Source: Nitrospira sp. (GTDB lineage Bacteria; Nitrospirota; Nitrospiria; Nitrospirales; Nitrospiraceae). Taken from it: a stretch of 64,000 bases of DNA. Under the pieces are notes generated by a model. That model worked only from the letters and a program-made list of their open reading frames with translations. It was not told the origin of the DNA and did no database searches. Shown here piece after piece: positions 62,814 to 64,000 of this stretch. How positions within the stretch are numbered: the first letter of the stretch is position 1; every line of letters begins with the position of its first letter. The translations under genes and the position numbers were made by a program. The stretch lies in the NCBI GenBank assembly GCA_005239465.1, contig SPAW01000024.1, positions 1 to 64,000 of the forward strand. The letters run 5' to 3'.

Positions 62814-62949
62814 ACTCCCCTCCCGCTGAACGCCCCCATCCTCTCACCATTGGAAAGAATCGCCAAGCCTTTCGCCGAATCCCCCGTCCTGAGAACACTA
62901 AAAGTCACCCACCCTGCCGGGAGGAGGATCGGAGCCGGTGTAGATATTC

Positions 62950-64000
62950 ATGAATGGTCCGGGCTACGATGATGCATTTGTCTCGCTTGGAGCGCGCCTC
63001 GTGGAACCCACCCCTCTGCTTCAGAGTCAGTCTTCAGAACTCATCGTCGAGGGCGCGCGGCAGAATAATCTCAAGAACATCTCTCTCCGCATCCCGCACA
63101 ATCGGGTCACGGCTATCACAGGCGTGTCCGGATCGGGAAAATCGTCGCTGGCGTTCGACACCCTCTTTGCTGAGGGCCAGTGGCGCTATGTCGAATCCCT
63201 TTCGACCTATGCCCGAATGTTTCTGGACAAAGTGGCCCGCCCCGATGTCGATCGCATCCTCAACGTGCGCCCGGCCATCGCCATCGAACAGAAAAATCAG
63301 GTTCGCACCGCTCGCTCGACCGTGGGCACGACTACAGAGATCGCAGATTTACTGCGCCTGCTCTTCGCCAAGATCGGCACGTCCATTTGTCCCGATTGTC
63401 GTCAGGAGGCGCGTGCGTTCCATCCGGACACCGTCGTGGACGATCTCCTGAAACGATTGCCCGACGCACGGGCGATGGTTCTCTTTCCTATTGCGACCCC
63501 ATCTCTTAAACAGGAGCCGGTCTTCATCCAGTCGCTGCTGACTCGCGGGTTCACCAGACTGAAAACAACTGACGACATCCTCGATCTGCATGAGGCCAAG
63601 CATCCTTCGCTGCACAAACACCCATCTCTCCATGTCGTGCTTGATCGCCTGGTGATCGGAGAAGACAACCGATCGCGCCTTGTCGAAGCCGTTGAAACCG
63701 CGTTCCGTGAGGGTGAGGGCCGCTGCGCTGTTGACGTGATCGGCCACGGAGTTCAATCGTACAGTACCAGTTTTCTCTGCCAGCGTTGCGGCCTGACGTT
63801 TGAGCCCCTTCGTCCCATCCTCTTTTCGTTCAACCATCCAATCGGCGCCTGTCAAGAATGCAAAGGTTTCGGCAACGTGCTCCGCTACGATCCGGAGCTG
63901 GTAATTCCAGACCACACCAAGTCACTGGCTCAGGGCGTCATCGAACCCTGGAGCAAACCCAGCGCCGATTGGTGGCAGAAACAGATGTTGCTCGCCATGA
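62950..64000 (+). CDS. uvrA: UvrABC system protein A (partial, N-terminal part)
   Basis: The right edge cuts the gene after ~350 codons. UvrA is the damage-sensing ATPase of nucleotide excision repair. LIVEGARQNNLKNISLRIP leads to Walker A TGVSGSGKSSLAFDTLFAEG, then YVESLSTYARMFLDKVARPD, IAIEQKNQVRTARSTVGTTT, the zinc finger CPDC with a second Cys pair (CQRCG), and FNHPIGACQECKGFG. ATG 62950 lies in a dispersed motif (TTCATGAATGGTCCGGGCTA), so GTG 63001 is also possible. The ABC signature is beyond the window. Confidence 0.93.
   Translation, partial: MNGPGYDDAFVSLGARLVEPTPLLQSQSSELIVEGARQNNLKNISLRIPHNRVTAITGVSGSGKSSLAFDTLFAEGQWRYVESLSTYARMFLDKVARPDVDRILNVRPAIAIEQKNQVRTARSTVGTTTEIADLLRLLFAKIGTSICPDCRQEARAFHPDTVVDDLLKRLPDARAMVLFPIATPSLKQEPVFIQSLLTRGFTRLKTTDDILDLHEAKHPSLHKHPSLHVVLDRLVIGEDNRSRLVEAVETAFREGEGRCAVDVIGHGVQSYSTSFLCQRCGLTFEPLRPILFSFNHPIGACQECKGFGNVLRYDPELVIPDHTKSLAQGVIEPWSKPSADWWQKQMLLAM

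Overview
The window looks like chromosomal DNA of a Nitrospira-type bacterium (phylum Nitrospirota). It is Gram-negative, with BamA, LpxA/B/I/K, WaaA and MsbA, yet it carries a complete 20S proteasome gene set (mpa/ARC, dop, prcB, prcA, pafA), a combination known from Nitrospirota. Base composition is moderately GC-rich. The intergenic gaps hold several dispersed palindromic repeat families. No rRNA, tRNA, CRISPR array, integrase or transposase was found.

Layout. (1) 1-5.4 kb, minus strand: end of a surface-polysaccharide locus (UDP-GlcNAc 4,6-dehydratase cut by the left edge, RmlD-like reductase, MNT/HEPN pair, NusG-like antiterminator, two four-helix-bundle genes of which one is broken, an EPS-type winged-helix regulator). 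(2) 5.5-22.8 kb, minus strand: a long LPS and outer-membrane run, transcribed from bamA through two OmpH/Skp genes, fabZ, lpxA, lpxI, a Gfo/Idh oxidoreductase, lpxB, msbA, a DUF374 acyltransferase, waaA, lpxK, a waaF-gmhB fusion and two more GT9 glycosyltransferases. (3) 23.1-29.8 kb, plus strand: galU, lon, thiL, DUF2062, HD phosphohydrolase. (4) 30-40.7 kb, mostly minus: thiS-thiG-thiE, then the proteasome operon ending in a coupled M23 peptidase, then small unknown genes. (5) 40.8-50 kb, mostly minus: ffh-rpsP-rimM-trmD-rplS-rnhB-yraN-ftsE-ftsX-envC-like-ctpA, combining translation, secretion and cell-division functions. (6) 50-64 kb, mixed: DUF4321, uvrB, a cold-shock-type RRM protein, a YyaL-type protein, M28 peptidase, TolC-like protein, CPBP-like membrane protein, RNase Z-like hydrolase, small conserved proteins and the start of uvrA.

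How it fits together. The polysaccharide and LPS genes form one envelope programme: sugar nucleotides, lipid A, Kdo, heptose, flipping by MsbA, then insertion via BamA and Skp. The proteasome operon has its own good sigma70-type promoter and every expected enzyme, but no Pup/UBact tag gene is visible in it. The most unusual non-coding signal is a family of degenerate arrays with a 9-bp period, often in complementary pairs, at junctions in the 3.5-12.2 kb region. One such array is translated in frame as the linker of the WaaF-GmhB fusion. Other points of interest are a 59-bp direct repeat that duplicates the 3' end of the antiterminator gene around the MNT/HEPN pair, a ThiS with residues beyond the GlyGly terminus, and four genes broken by frameshift, nonsense mutation or deletion.
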